A DNA stretch of 64,000 nt from Paenibacillus plantarum (lineage in GTDB: Bacteria > Bacillota > Bacilli > Paenibacillales > NBRC-103111): contig NZ_WHNY01000057.1 of NCBI RefSeq assembly GCF_013141695.1, forward strand, positions 1 through 64,000, given 5' to 3'. Below, in pieces: positions 33,684 to 42,390 of the stretch. Numbering within the stretch: the stretch's first letter is position 1; each line of letters begins with the position of its first letter. The notes under the pieces were generated by a model. That model made no database searches. It saw only the letters and a list, made by a program, of their open reading frames with translations, and was not told where the DNA came from. A program made the position numbers and the translations under genes.

Positions 33684-35396
33684 ATGCTCGTGATACGTAC
33701 TTTTCAGCAGCATAACTTACGACCTACTCGAATTTTGGATGGTTTATGGGATTTCATCACGGATCCTGACAATAAAGGTGTTTCTGAGGGGTGGGCGTCA
33801 ACCTTCCCTGCCGGGTCAAAAAAGTCCGTCGTCCCATCTTGTTGGAATAACGAATTAGGTACTTACGATTATATTGGTGCCGCTTGGTATCGCACCTATT
33901 TTGATACGCTGCATGAGGCAAACATTCGACTGGTTTTTGAAGGCATTCTTCACCATGCCGATGTGTACGTGGATGGCCAGCCTATTGGCTACCATTTTGG
34001 CGGGTTTACACAGTTCTCTATGGTTCTCCCCCACCTAAGTGCAGGCAAGCATGAACTCGTGATTCGCGTTGATAATACTGTTGATTGGCAGACTTTACCG
34101 ACAGATATTGCCGATTGGCACTCTTACGGGGGCATCATTCGTTCTGTTGAAATTCAAGAACTGCCGGATGTCTACATCGACTCCATGAAAATTGATTATC
34201 AATTGAAGGACGATACAGCGGATGTTCAGCTGCAAATTCAAGTTAGTTCGTTAGGCCAAGAAGACTGTCAAATTGAGGTAAGTGCTAGTACGGAAGGCCT
34301 TTCCCTCTCCGCAGGTCATGTCGTAGTTGCTGCGGGTCAAACGACTAGCCTCACCCTAAGCGGAAGCCTGACAAACATTAAGCGTTGGGATGTCGGCCAA
34401 CCCGCGCTCTATACCTTCACTGTCCAAGCTGGTGAGGATGATCTTATCGATCGGACTGGCTTCCGTACAGTTGAGGTTCAGGGCAGTGATATCCTGCTGA
34501 ATGGCAAAAAGCTGTACCTCCAAGGCGTAAATCGCCATGAGGAGCATCCGGAATGGGGATTTGCTTTCCCGCCGAAGCTGATGCTGAAAGATTTGGACAT
34601 TTTGACCGACATGGGCTGCAATATCGTTCGTGGTTCCCATTATCCGCAAAGCCAGTTCTGGATCGATCTGCTGGATGAGCACGGGATGCTCCTCTGGAGT
34701 GAGATTCCGATGTGGGGCTGTTTCATGAGTGTGGAAACGCTGGCAAGCCCGATCTTCAGAGAGCGCGGCGTTCACATGTTGGGCGAAATGATTAGCCGCG
34801 ACTACCATCATCCGTCCATCATTTTCTGGGGAGCGCACAACGAAATCGATACACGTACCCAAGAAGCGCTTGAGCTTACGAAAGCTTTCGTGAGCAAAAT
34901 CCGCAGCATGGACTCGAGCAGGCTCGTCACGTATGCCACGATGCAGCCTGTGGAAGATATCGTCCTATCCTACTTTGATGTCATCGGGATTAACAAATAT
35001 TACGGCTGGTATGAAGGCAGCGTGGATGGATTTAGTACCATGCTGGAGGACTACTTCGTTAATGCGGAGAAGCAAGGCGCTGCTGGCAAGCCTGTGATCA
35101 TGAGCGAGTTCGGCGCGGCTGGGATTTTTGGCGATGCTGGCTGGGAGCCACGCCTGTTCAGTGAAGACTACCAAGCGGATGTCGTCACACGTGCTTTGAA
35201 AATCTTCCGCGACGACCCTCGCATCGTCGGGACGCTCATTTGGCACTTCGCCGACATTCGTGTCGATGTGCGGAGTGACCGACCTTACTTCCGCGATCGC
35301 GCGCGGAGCTTCAATAATAAAGGGTTGCTAAGCGAGTATCGCAAGCCGAAATTGGCCTATCGCTTAGTGAAGGAGATTTATCGCTCGGAACGGTAA
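33684..35396 (+). CDS. uidA: Beta-glucuronidase, GH2, 570 aa
   Basis: Cleaves beta-D-glucuronides. The GH2 layout is a jelly-roll sugar-binding domain (about 15-175), an Ig-like domain (about 180-275) and a TIM barrel (about 280-570). The acid/base Glu is in WGAHNEID (about residue 388) and the nucleophile in MSEFGAAG (about 475). YYGWY (about 440) and the late SFNNKG (N-x-K, about 544) are features that select glucuronate among GH2 enzymes. No signal peptide, so cytosolic; glucuronides would need uptake. A divergent AraC regulator stands upstream. Products feed fructuronate reductase and UxuA at 23574-25518. Confidence 0.9.
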   Translation: MLVIRTFQQHNLRPTRILDGLWDFITDPDNKGVSEGWASTFPAGSKKSVVPSCWNNELGTYDYIGAAWYRTYFDTLHEANIRLVFEGILHHADVYVDGQPIGYHFGGFTQFSMVLPHLSAGKHELVIRVDNTVDWQTLPTDIADWHSYGGIIRSVEIQELPDVYIDSMKIDYQLKDDTADVQLQIQVSSLGQEDCQIEVSASTEGLSLSAGHVVVAAGQTTSLTLSGSLTNIKRWDVGQPALYTFTVQAGEDDLIDRTGFRTVEVQGSDILLNGKKLYLQGVNRHEEHPEWGFAFPPKLMLKDLDILTDMGCNIVRGSHYPQSQFWIDLLDEHGMLLWSEIPMWGCFMSVETLASPIFRERGVHMLGEMISRDYHHPSIIFWGAHNEIDTRTQEALELTKAFVSKIRSMDSSRLVTYATMQPVEDIVLSYFDVIGINKYYGWYEGSVDGFSTMLEDYFVNAEKQGAAGKPVIMSEFGAAGIFGDAGWEPRLFSEDYQADVVTRALKIFRDDPRIVGTLIWHFADIRVDVRSDRPYFRDRARSFNNKGLLSEYRKPKLAYRLVKEIYRSER

Positions 35397-35408
35397 GGCG
35401 GTAAAGCG

Positions 35409-35443
35409 AAAGGAACTCAGCCAAAATGGCTGGGTCCCTTTTT
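35409..35443. terminator. Terminator between convergent genes
   Basis: AAAGG..CAGCCA pairs with TGGCTG..CCTTT, followed by T residues, between the glucuronidase and the truncated haemoglobin. Confidence 0.8.
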
Positions 35444-35453
35444 AAACTCATAC

Positions 35454-35816
35454 TCACTTATGTAAAATATCGTCTTTCAACGTAGACACCTTCGCCAACA
35501 CTTGATTGATCTCGTCTGCCCCCACCTCAAAATGAGCAAGCGCATCATGAAGATGAGTCGCAATCGCTTTGAAATGCTCTTCTTGCAGATTCATCCCTGC
35601 ATGCGCCTTGGCCATAGATGCCCCCGTATATTGATTCGGCCCCCCTAACGCAAAACTAAAAAATTTCGCCTGATGCTTACGCTGCTTCTCCATATCCGTA
35701 TTGTTAAAAAAGGGATTGACGGTTTCTTCCGCCAAAACCAGCTCATAGAAGTAGTCCACCACTGCCGTGATAGCCCCTTCTCCGCCAAGCTTATCGTATA
35801 ACGTTGTTTCATTCAC
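35454..35816 (-). CDS. glbN: Group I truncated haemoglobin, 120 aa
   Basis: A trHbN-type haem protein binding oxygen and nitric oxide. Typical signatures are YDKLGGEGAI at the start, VNPFFNNTDM, FFSFALGGPNQYTG and the proximal-His segment KAHAGMNLQEEHF with ATHLHDAL. Length is normal. The start lies 9 bases after AAGGAGG. It is isolated, convergent with the glucuronidase. Roles in NO detoxification or oxygen buffering are known for the family. Confidence 0.93.
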   Translation of the reverse strand: MNETTLYDKLGGEGAITAVVDYFYELVLAEETVNPFFNNTDMEKQRKHQAKFFSFALGGPNQYTGASMAKAHAGMNLQEEHFKAIATHLHDALAHFEVGADEINQVLAKVSTLKDDILHK

Positions 35817-35978
35817 TTTGAATCCTCCTTCAGGACTACACCTATCTATCTGGTTATATTATCCAAGAATATAGGGAATTATCTATGGTTTCTATTTCCG
35901 CCCTTGTCCAGCACACAGTCAATCTAGCATGCATTCTATATAGGGTTACAGATGCTAACTAGAAACGAGGTGATTGAT

Positions 35979-36248
35979 ATGGCTTGTGTAAAAGTTAAAG
36001 CTGTTCGTCAACCTGACTTAGTTTTGATCAGCTGGTCTAGAAACCCTCTTGTTGCAGGCTCCCCACGCAGGATTACTTCAGTTCGTGTCATTGGTAGTTC
36101 GCAACCCTGCCGGGCTACATTGGTAAGAAATGGCTTGCTTAGTACGGCATTAGGTTGCTTATTGGACGATTTCAAAATCGTCTATCAAAAAAGAACCACT
36201 AGCATAAGTGGGTATTTGTTGCTGCAACGTTTTCGCATTCAATCATAG
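35979..36248 (+). CDS. Possible small basic protein, 89 aa
   Basis: From ATG at 35979 (7 bases after GAGGTG) a frame of 89 residues begins MACVKVKAVRQPDLVLI and continues with many Arg, Ser and Leu residues. It has no recognisable domain or membrane segment. The good ribosome site argues for a real gene; the lack of any known relative and the short length argue against. It lies between the divergent truncated haemoglobin and a terminator of the opposite strand. Confidence 0.45.
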   Translation: MACVKVKAVRQPDLVLISWSRNPLVAGSPRRITSVRVIGSSQPCRATLVRNGLLSTALGCLLDDFKIVYQKRTTSISGYLLLQRFRIQS

Positions 36249-36331
36249 GTAATGAAGGAGCAGCTGAGGCTACCGTCATCCTGTACCGTATCTGGCATCA
36301 GTACTCACAAAACGTCCAATTACTTGAGAAT

Positions 36332-36363
36332 AAAAAAAGGGACCTAGCCAACGGGGCCAGGTC
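36332..36363 (-). terminator. Terminator of the TIM-barrel gene
   Basis: On the minus strand GGACCT..GCC pairs with GGC..AGGTCC, followed by seven T residues. Confidence 0.8.
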
Positions 36364-36498
36364 CAAAGTTTATATTAAAAAAGGGGGTCTTGTTTATTAT
36401 AATACCCTTTCTATGTTAGAGAACTGTAACAGGAATGTTCCAATTGTGTTACAAATGTTTCTCGTTTTCCAACCTGACAGCCGCGCTCCCTATTATTC

Positions 36499-37245
36499 TC
36501 ACTTCAGTAGCTTTCGAAGCCCTACCTGCGGTTCCTCTAATGGGAAATATTCCAGCCCCATATGCCCCTCAAAACCGGTCTCATCAATGGCTTTAAAAAT
36601 CTGTTCGTAATTCAGCTCACCATTGTCGAGTTCATGTCTACCAGGGTTGCCAGCCGCATGGAAATGGCCGATCAATCCGATATTCTCTCGAATGTTAGCG
36701 ATCACATTGCCTTCCGTGATTTGTTGATGGTAGATATCAAACAAGATCTTCACATAAGGGCTGCCTACTTCGTTGATGATATGGAAAGCTTCTTCCGAAG
36801 AAGCCAAGAAATACCCTTGATGATTAACACGCGTATTCAGCGGTTCAATCAGCAGCGTTACGCCCTCTTTTTCCAAAATAGGCACACACGCCCGCAGCCC
36901 CTCAATTAGCGATTGCGTCTGAGCTTCTCGCGACACGCCTTCGAGTGCTTGTCCTACTTGCGAAATGAGCTTGGTGCAATTCAGACGCTTCGCGACCTCG
37001 ATCGATTCGACGAGTCCTTCCAGATAGACACTACGCTTCGTTGGATCAACCAAACTCGTGAACTTCGTGCAAAATGTCGAAATCGAAACTCCCGCTTCCG
37101 CCACAGCAGCCGCGACAACCTCAATATCCTTCTGCCACCAAGACCAGAACTCTATTGTATCGTAACCGATCTCCTTCAGTTCATTCACACTTTCCCTAAA
37201 ATCACGCCCTTTATAGAGCGCATCCATACAAACGGAGAGCTTCAT
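36499..37245 (-). CDS. TIM-barrel sugar isomerase, hydroxypyruvate isomerase-like, 248 aa
   Basis: An AP-endonuclease-2 type TIM barrel. Metal-ligand regions TLLIEPLNTR (Glu), KILFDIYHQQITEG (Asp/His), IGHFHAAGNPGRHELDNGE and MGLEYFPLEEP are those of hydroxypyruvate isomerase Hyi and relatives, which interconvert hydroxypyruvate and tartronate semialdehyde. The ATG at 37245 follows AGAGGG and is preferred over upstream candidates. It is divergent from the corA gene. Its exact substrate is uncertain. Confidence 0.87.
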   Translation of the reverse strand: MKLSVCMDALYKGRDFRESVNELKEIGYDTIEFWSWWQKDIEVVAAAVAEAGVSISTFCTKFTSLVDPTKRSVYLEGLVESIEVAKRLNCTKLISQVGQALEGVSREAQTQSLIEGLRACVPILEKEGVTLLIEPLNTRVNHQGYFLASSEEAFHIINEVGSPYVKILFDIYHQQITEGNVIANIRENIGLIGHFHAAGNPGRHELDNGELNYEQIFKAIDETGFEGHMGLEYFPLEEPQVGLRKLLK

Positions 37246-37334
37246 CCCAATCCCTCTTTCCATTCTAATCTTTCTCCATTGTATGGTAAAATGAAGCAAA
37301 TGCCTATGATAAAATGATTTGCTAGGAGTCCTAT

Positions 37335-38285
37335 ATGATACGAACGCTTGCCGTTACAACCGATTATGCTGTGATCCACGATCTCCCGCTTGAGGAATTA
37401 TCCTCCCCCACAATTCGGTGGTACTGGGTTGATTTCTATAATCCAGATGAAAAAGAAGCCTTAAATTTGAAGGATCATTTCCACTTTCATCCCCTCACCA
37501 TTGAGGACTGCTTTCATTTCATGCAACGGCCGAAAGTAGATCACTATCAAGACGTTCATTTCTTCGTCATGCACGCCATCGATCCGAAGACACTGGATGC
37601 GGAAGAAGTGGATCTGTATCTCGGCAGCAACTATATTGTCACCTTCCATTTGCATGAATCCAGAGAAATAGAAGATGCTTGGGCCCGGGTGTCCCAGCAA
37701 GAAAATCTGCGAAATCAGGGGCAAATCCATGCAGCGTATTTAATTCTAGATAATCTCGTCGATCAATATTTCCCTAGTGTCTATCAAATTGAAGACCTGC
37801 TCGATGATATGGAGAATAAAATGAATGCCGAAGCCATTGATGCGTTGATGAACCAGGTCTTTGAAATTCGTTCCCAACTGTTGAAATTACGTCGTACCAT
37901 CGTCCCAATGCGTGACCTGCTGTATCGCATTATCAGCACAGATCGCATTGAACAGGTGCGTGAGCATCTCGTTTTTTTCACCGATATTCACGATCATCTG
38001 CTCAAGCTCTCTGAAATGGTAGACTCCAACCGTGAGATTACAGCGGATATTCGGGATAGCTATATCTCGCTCAACTCGAATCGAATGAATACGATTATGA
38101 AAACATTGACGGTCATTACCACGATTTTCATGCCATTAACGTTTATCGCTGGGTTGTATGGGATGAATTTTGCTTACATGCCTGAACTTGAATGGCATTG
38201 GGGGTATTTCGCCATACTCGCTATCATGGTTGGCATTGGCATCGGTATGTTTGCGTGGTTCCAGAAGAAGGGCTGGTTTAAATGA
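37335..38285 (+). CDS. corA: CorA-family magnesium transporter, 316 aa
   Basis: A CorA divalent-cation channel: a cytosolic N-terminal domain (about 1-250) and two C-terminal helices with the invariant GMN in FIAGLYGMNF at about residue 278 and the ending GMFAWFQKKGWFK. Length is typical. The start is an ATG with CTAGGAG upstream. It overlaps the AraC gene by 4 bases (ATGA), an unusual operon partner. Confidence 0.93.
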   Translation: MIRTLAVTTDYAVIHDLPLEELSSPTIRWYWVDFYNPDEKEALNLKDHFHFHPLTIEDCFHFMQRPKVDHYQDVHFFVMHAIDPKTLDAEEVDLYLGSNYIVTFHLHESREIEDAWARVSQQENLRNQGQIHAAYLILDNLVDQYFPSVYQIEDLLDDMENKMNAEAIDALMNQVFEIRSQLLKLRRTIVPMRDLLYRIISTDRIEQVREHLVFFTDIHDHLLKLSEMVDSNREITADIRDSYISLNSNRMNTIMKTLTVITTIFMPLTFIAGLYGMNFAYMPELEWHWGYFAILAIMVGIGIGMFAWFQKKGWFK

Positions 38286-39190
38286 GGATGGGAAATGAAC
38301 CGGTTAACTTCGCTATCGATGATTATACGAATCATTTTCTCGCTACTTATCCCGTATACTGTGAATTTCGGACGATTCCGCTTGATCAGGAGCACCAGTT
38401 ACTGCATTCGCATAACGGATATGAGATCTATCTGGTTTTACAAGGTACAGGCACTTATATCGTTGGTGATCGTTTATATCCGCTTCATGCAGGCAGCCTT
38501 ACGATCATTCATCCGAATGTCATTCATCGGCCATTCCACGGGCATAGCAAAGAATTTCATCGTTATGTCTTTTCCATAGATGAGTCTTATTTAGATCAAC
38601 TGCACACCATTTGTAAACTGTCTGATCTCTCCATTCCTCGATTACTTGCCGAGCGCCATCCGGATTCTAGTCATTTTTTCCTAAGCGCCCCGCAGTTAGA
38701 TCGTGTCCAGACCCTACTTACTGAACTTACACAGGCACTAGTTAGGCAGGAGATGGGCTATGAGCTAGCTGTGCTGCGATGCATCGCCGACTTTTTCCTT
38801 TTTTCTTTTGGATTACAAAATGAGTACACGACAACGCTAACTACAGGTGACCACTATCTCGCCCGTGATGTGCTTTCCTATTTGATTGCACATTATCAGG
38901 AGCCCTTACACATTGAAGATCTTGTGACTCGTTTCCCGGTCTCACGTTCGCAGCTCTTTACGTTGTTTAAAGAGACAACCGGAACGACGATTAAACAGTT
39001 CTTGATTGAATATCGGCTGAATAAAGCGAAGCGATTGTTGATGGAGAGCGATTTAGCTATCTCGGAAGTCTCAGCTGCCGTCGGGTTTGGCGACATGTCG
39101 CATTTCTTCCACGTGTTCAAAAAGGAAACCGGCTTGACGCCGAAGCAGTACAGGGTTAAGGCTTTTAAACGAAACATTAAATCTAACTAG
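38282..39190 (+). CDS. AraC-family regulator with cupin domain, 302 aa
   Basis: Cupin part at about residues 20-110 (SHNGYEIYLVLQGTGTY, HAGSLTIIHPNVIHRPF with metal-type His). The AraC HTH pair is at about 195-295 (IEDLVTRFPVSRSQLFTLF, then AISEVSAAVGFGDMSHFFHVF). The start overlaps corA's stop (ATGA); another ATG lies six bases on. The GH105/lyase operon nearby on the other strand (39459-42200) is a probable target. Confidence 0.88.
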   Translation: MRMGNEPVNFAIDDYTNHFLATYPVYCEFRTIPLDQEHQLLHSHNGYEIYLVLQGTGTYIVGDRLYPLHAGSLTIIHPNVIHRPFHGHSKEFHRYVFSIDESYLDQLHTICKLSDLSIPRLLAERHPDSSHFFLSAPQLDRVQTLLTELTQALVRQEMGYELAVLRCIADFFLFSFGLQNEYTTTLTTGDHYLARDVLSYLIAHYQEPLHIEDLVTRFPVSRSQLFTLFKETTGTTIKQFLIEYRLNKAKRLLMESDLAISEVSAAVGFGDMSHFFHVFKKETGLTPKQYRVKAFKRNIKSN

Positions 39191-39400
39191 TACCAAACGT
39201 TTGCTGCCAAATAACTGGATTTCCTGCAGCTAAATCGGCCCGATTCCGCTCGAATTAGGAAATAACTGGATTTCCTACAGCTAATTTCGGCCAAATGGTT
39301 CAATTTCGCCTGATTCCGCTAGATTAGCTACATATAATCCATCTAAATTGAAATTAGTGGCAATTCCGGTGAAATTAACAACCTATTTTCCAGTTAAAAT
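39191..39400. repeat. AT-rich intergenic repeat, family A copy 2
   Basis: Phrases AATAACTGGATTTCCTGCAG and AATAACTGGATTTCCTACAG occur about 55 bases apart, followed by ATAATCCATCTA and GGTGAAATTAAC in the same order as at 6787-7000. No gene is present. Confidence 0.55.
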
Positions 39401-39411
39401 GGCAAACGCGC

Positions 39412-39448
39412 AAAAAAGAGACACAGGAAAGCATTCCTGCACCTCTCA
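39412..39448 (-). terminator. Terminator of the lyase-like/GH105 operon
   Basis: On the minus strand GAGAGG..CAGGAA pairs with TTCCTG..CTC, followed by six T residues. Confidence 0.85.
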
Positions 39449-39458
39449 TACACCCTGC

Positions 39459-41147
39459 TTACTGTACGCTTTCATGCAAATTCTGAGGTAACTGTACGCG
39501 ATTATTTCTGTAGAAGTCCCACGTCTTCCCTGGCGCTATCGGCACCGTGATCGACATCTGCTCCTCCTGAGCACCTATTGTAGCTGTAACAGAATTGGCC
39601 CCAAGCTGAACATCAACCGCCGATAGCGTGTTATCAGCCTCGCCAAGTGATAATGCGAAGAGCCATACGGCTTTTTGAATCGCATGGAAATCAAAAGCCC
39701 TCTCCTCGCCCGCATAGATGACGTAATCCAAATGAAGCTCATTCTCACTGCGTTCGACTGCAACCTCGAGTGCTCCGTAGTCCGACTCCTCCAGAACAGC
39801 GTCAACCCGCAGCTGCGTATCTTCGCCGAGCATCGTCGTCAGACTCTTCCCTTCCACAACAGTTGGAAGCTCAAGCTCTTCCAATTCTCCGCCGAGCAGC
39901 AACCGAATGCGCAAATCATTCGCTTGGAACTTGCCGTTGATCACATCTAGCTCCTGATGCCAAGCACCATTGTCTGTCGCCAAATTGAAGCCGAACAGCA
40001 CCTGCTTGCGTGACTGCACGCCCGTATAAATAGCAGAGCAGAAGTCCTTCCCATCTTTCAGAAATTGCAGCTGCACGAACACCTTCTTCCCACCGACATC
40101 CACGAAGCCCAGCAAGTTGCGACGCTGATTCCACATACTACCGATCGTGTAGCTTCCGAGTGAAAGCTTCTCATTTTGATACGTCGTCGCATAGTTCTGA
40201 AAGCCCGCTTCCGCTGCCATCATCGTCGGCTCAATGAAATACCTCTCCGCATTGGAGCTAAAATATGCATAATACTTCTCTGGGCATTGTATGCCCATCG
40301 ATTCTTTGTTGAGGGCATTTCCCAGGAAATGCTTCTCTCGCTCCGTCATCAACGTGTAATAGCTACGGCTATATGGACCTCCCCATTCCCCGGTCGCCGG
40401 GTGGAAATGCTTCGCAATCATCTCCCACGCAATGTCTAACAATTGCTCAGCAAGAGTTACAGCCGCATGGGAAGCCGATTCTTGATAGATGCTATCCAAT
40501 TCTTCAATCGCAATTGGCGAATAACAAGGGCTGTTATACTCGGTAAATGTGCCTACTCCTGACGTAAATTCATGAAATCGCTCCAGTCGTTGCTCCCCGT
40601 AGCTGCGAATCTCATTATCGCCAAGCAGCTCGCCGCCTACCAACGTAACAAAAGCCCCCATGATCGCAATGTTCGTATAATGCGGACCCACATTTCGCCG
40701 GATAATCGCTTGGCAGGCGTGATAAATAGCTTCACGGATCTGTTCGACTAATGCCACAGGAAGAGATTCTGCATAATTTTTCAAGATAAGAACCAATTTC
40801 TTCCCATGAAAATCCGCCATATTCCAGTCCGGTCGATCCATTTCATCCAGTGATTCTTCATAATTGTAAGGCCAAATGCCATATGTGGCTCGCGATGCAT
40901 CCTTATCCTGCCGCTCCAGCACAACTTCAAGGATATCCGCTGCTCGTTGAATATTGGCCAGACCGCCATAGCGTAAAAGATCATACGCATAACACGTAGA
41001 TGGATACAGTTGGTATACCATAGGATGTGTATCCGGCTTAAGAGATGTATGATACGTCTGTGTTAGCGGAGTCAGAGTTAAATTAACGTCTTTATCAAAC
41101 TTTAATTCGTTCGCTCTAATTGCCTCCAAAAGCTGCTCACTACTCAT
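39459..41147 (-). CDS. Unassigned toroid/beta-sandwich protein, lyase-like, 562 aa
   Basis: I do not recognise the family precisely. The first ~320 residues look all-helical and rich in aromatic residues (YDLLRYGGLANIQRAADI, FHEFTSGVGTFTEYNSPCYS, GEWGGPYSRSYY), as in the alpha/alpha-toroid polysaccharide lyases; the remainder is beta-rich. There is no signal peptide. The start chosen is ATG at 41147, nine bases after GGAG that overlaps the GH105 stop; a GTG at 41150 is also possible. Placed directly behind GH105, it is probably a lyase or hydrolase acting on a glucuronic-acid-containing oligosaccharide. Confidence 0.65.
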   Translation of the reverse strand: MSSEQLLEAIRANELKFDKDVNLTLTPLTQTYHTSLKPDTHPMVYQLYPSTCYAYDLLRYGGLANIQRAADILEVVLERQDKDASRATYGIWPYNYEESLDEMDRPDWNMADFHGKKLVLILKNYAESLPVALVEQIREAIYHACQAIIRRNVGPHYTNIAIMGAFVTLVGGELLGDNEIRSYGEQRLERFHEFTSGVGTFTEYNSPCYSPIAIEELDSIYQESASHAAVTLAEQLLDIAWEMIAKHFHPATGEWGGPYSRSYYTLMTEREKHFLGNALNKESMGIQCPEKYYAYFSSNAERYFIEPTMMAAEAGFQNYATTYQNEKLSLGSYTIGSMWNQRRNLLGFVDVGGKKVFVQLQFLKDGKDFCSAIYTGVQSRKQVLFGFNLATDNGAWHQELDVINGKFQANDLRIRLLLGGELEELELPTVVEGKSLTTMLGEDTQLRVDAVLEESDYGALEVAVERSENELHLDYVIYAGEERAFDFHAIQKAVWLFALSLGEADNTLSAVDVQLGANSVTATIGAQEEQMSITVPIAPGKTWDFYRNNRVQLPQNLHESVQ

Positions 41148-41150
41148 CAC

Positions 41151-42200
41151 TTACTTCTCCTCTCGCAATGCCTCAGCCAAGAGCATTAACACTAGGCCTT
41201 GTCCATATAACGTAGGATACGTTGAAATATCATCTTGATAAGCCTGAATGGTTGGCATCACAGGTGTCCCGCCAGATACCCCATTCACGATACCTTCCTC
41301 CGTAATATAGGGTTCAATTGAATGAATCACTAGCTCCACTGCGGCAGCAGTTTCATCTAGAGAAGGAATTAATTCCAGCTCCATGCCTTTCATAAGGCCA
41401 TATGCAATTCCCGCGCTGCCCGACACTTCCCGATAAAAATGAGGTTGATCCATAACCGTGCTCCAAAGTCCGTCTTCCTGCTGGTACGCAAGCAGCCCTG
41501 ACATTAAGCGTCTGTATCGTTCCTTAAGCTCATCCGGGATGGCAACAAGCTGATCAATCTCCTTCACGATCATCGGAATCCCTGCCGCAATCCAGGCATT
41601 CGCTCTCGTCCAACGCGCCGCTGACATATGATCACCCGATCCGCAGTTCCAACCGTGGAAAAGAACATTCGTCTCCTCATCCTGCAGCAATCGAAGGTGG
41701 ATTAACACCTGCTTCAATGCTTCCTCCGCATACAACTTACTGCCTACCAACGACGCTGTGCGCGCTAGAAACAGTACGGCCATAAAAATCGTATCCGCCC
41801 ACACCTGTTCAGCGAACGCCACATTTTCCGTCACCGTATGCTCGAAGGCATCTTCGCGAGTTCGTGGTGTGTCCTTAATCAGCCACTCCGCTACCCGATC
41901 CGCTTCATCCCGGAACCAAACATCGTCCGTAATCCGGTATAAAGCAGGGAAAATGGCGTAAGGCGCGATCGAATTAATCACCTTCGTTCCTTTCGCTTTT
42001 TCACTATTGTGCTTCACCCACGCCTGCAAATAAGCTAATACTTCGGTATTACCCGTTGCTTCGTAATATTCCAGCATGGCTATCACACCCACACCAGGCA
42101 CCCAGTCCCAGTGATGAATGTCCATTCCCCATTCGCCAGAATGATCCTTCATCATTTCTTGCCATACCTTATTGGCGTGATTTGCATACGTCGAATTCAT
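41151..42200 (-). CDS. GH88/GH105-like unsaturated glucuronyl hydrolase, 349 aa
   Basis: An alpha/alpha-toroid hydrolase of the GH105/GH88 group (YteR-like), which removes unsaturated uronic residues left by polysaccharide lyases. Family-like parts are HHWDWVPGVGVIAMLEYYEATG, ENVAFAEQVWADTIFMAVLF, HGWNCGSGDHMSAARWTRANAW and GLWSTVMDQPHFYREVSGSA. The start follows AAAGGAG by 11 bases. It is the first gene of the pair with the lyase-like protein. Cytosolic: no signal peptide. Confidence 0.87.
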   Translation of the reverse strand: MNSTYANHANKVWQEMMKDHSGEWGMDIHHWDWVPGVGVIAMLEYYEATGNTEVLAYLQAWVKHNSEKAKGTKVINSIAPYAIFPALYRITDDVWFRDEADRVAEWLIKDTPRTREDAFEHTVTENVAFAEQVWADTIFMAVLFLARTASLVGSKLYAEEALKQVLIHLRLLQDEETNVLFHGWNCGSGDHMSAARWTRANAWIAAGIPMIVKEIDQLVAIPDELKERYRRLMSGLLAYQQEDGLWSTVMDQPHFYREVSGSAGIAYGLMKGMELELIPSLDETAAAVELVIHSIEPYITEEGIVNGVSGGTPVMPTIQAYQDDISTYPTLYGQGLVLMLLAEALREEK

Positions 42201-42390
42201 TGTTTGGGCAGCTCCTTTATAAAAAGATTACCTAAAGAGTAGCACCATTCGAACGTGTCCTGCTTGGGCTTCCGTCCCAAAAACATGGGGAATCGTCCAG
42301 AAGAACAGATGAGCTTTTCACAAAACTTTTCCAACCTCTCATTAACCGTTATAATACATGGATACAATTGGAAAATGGAGGTGCATAACG

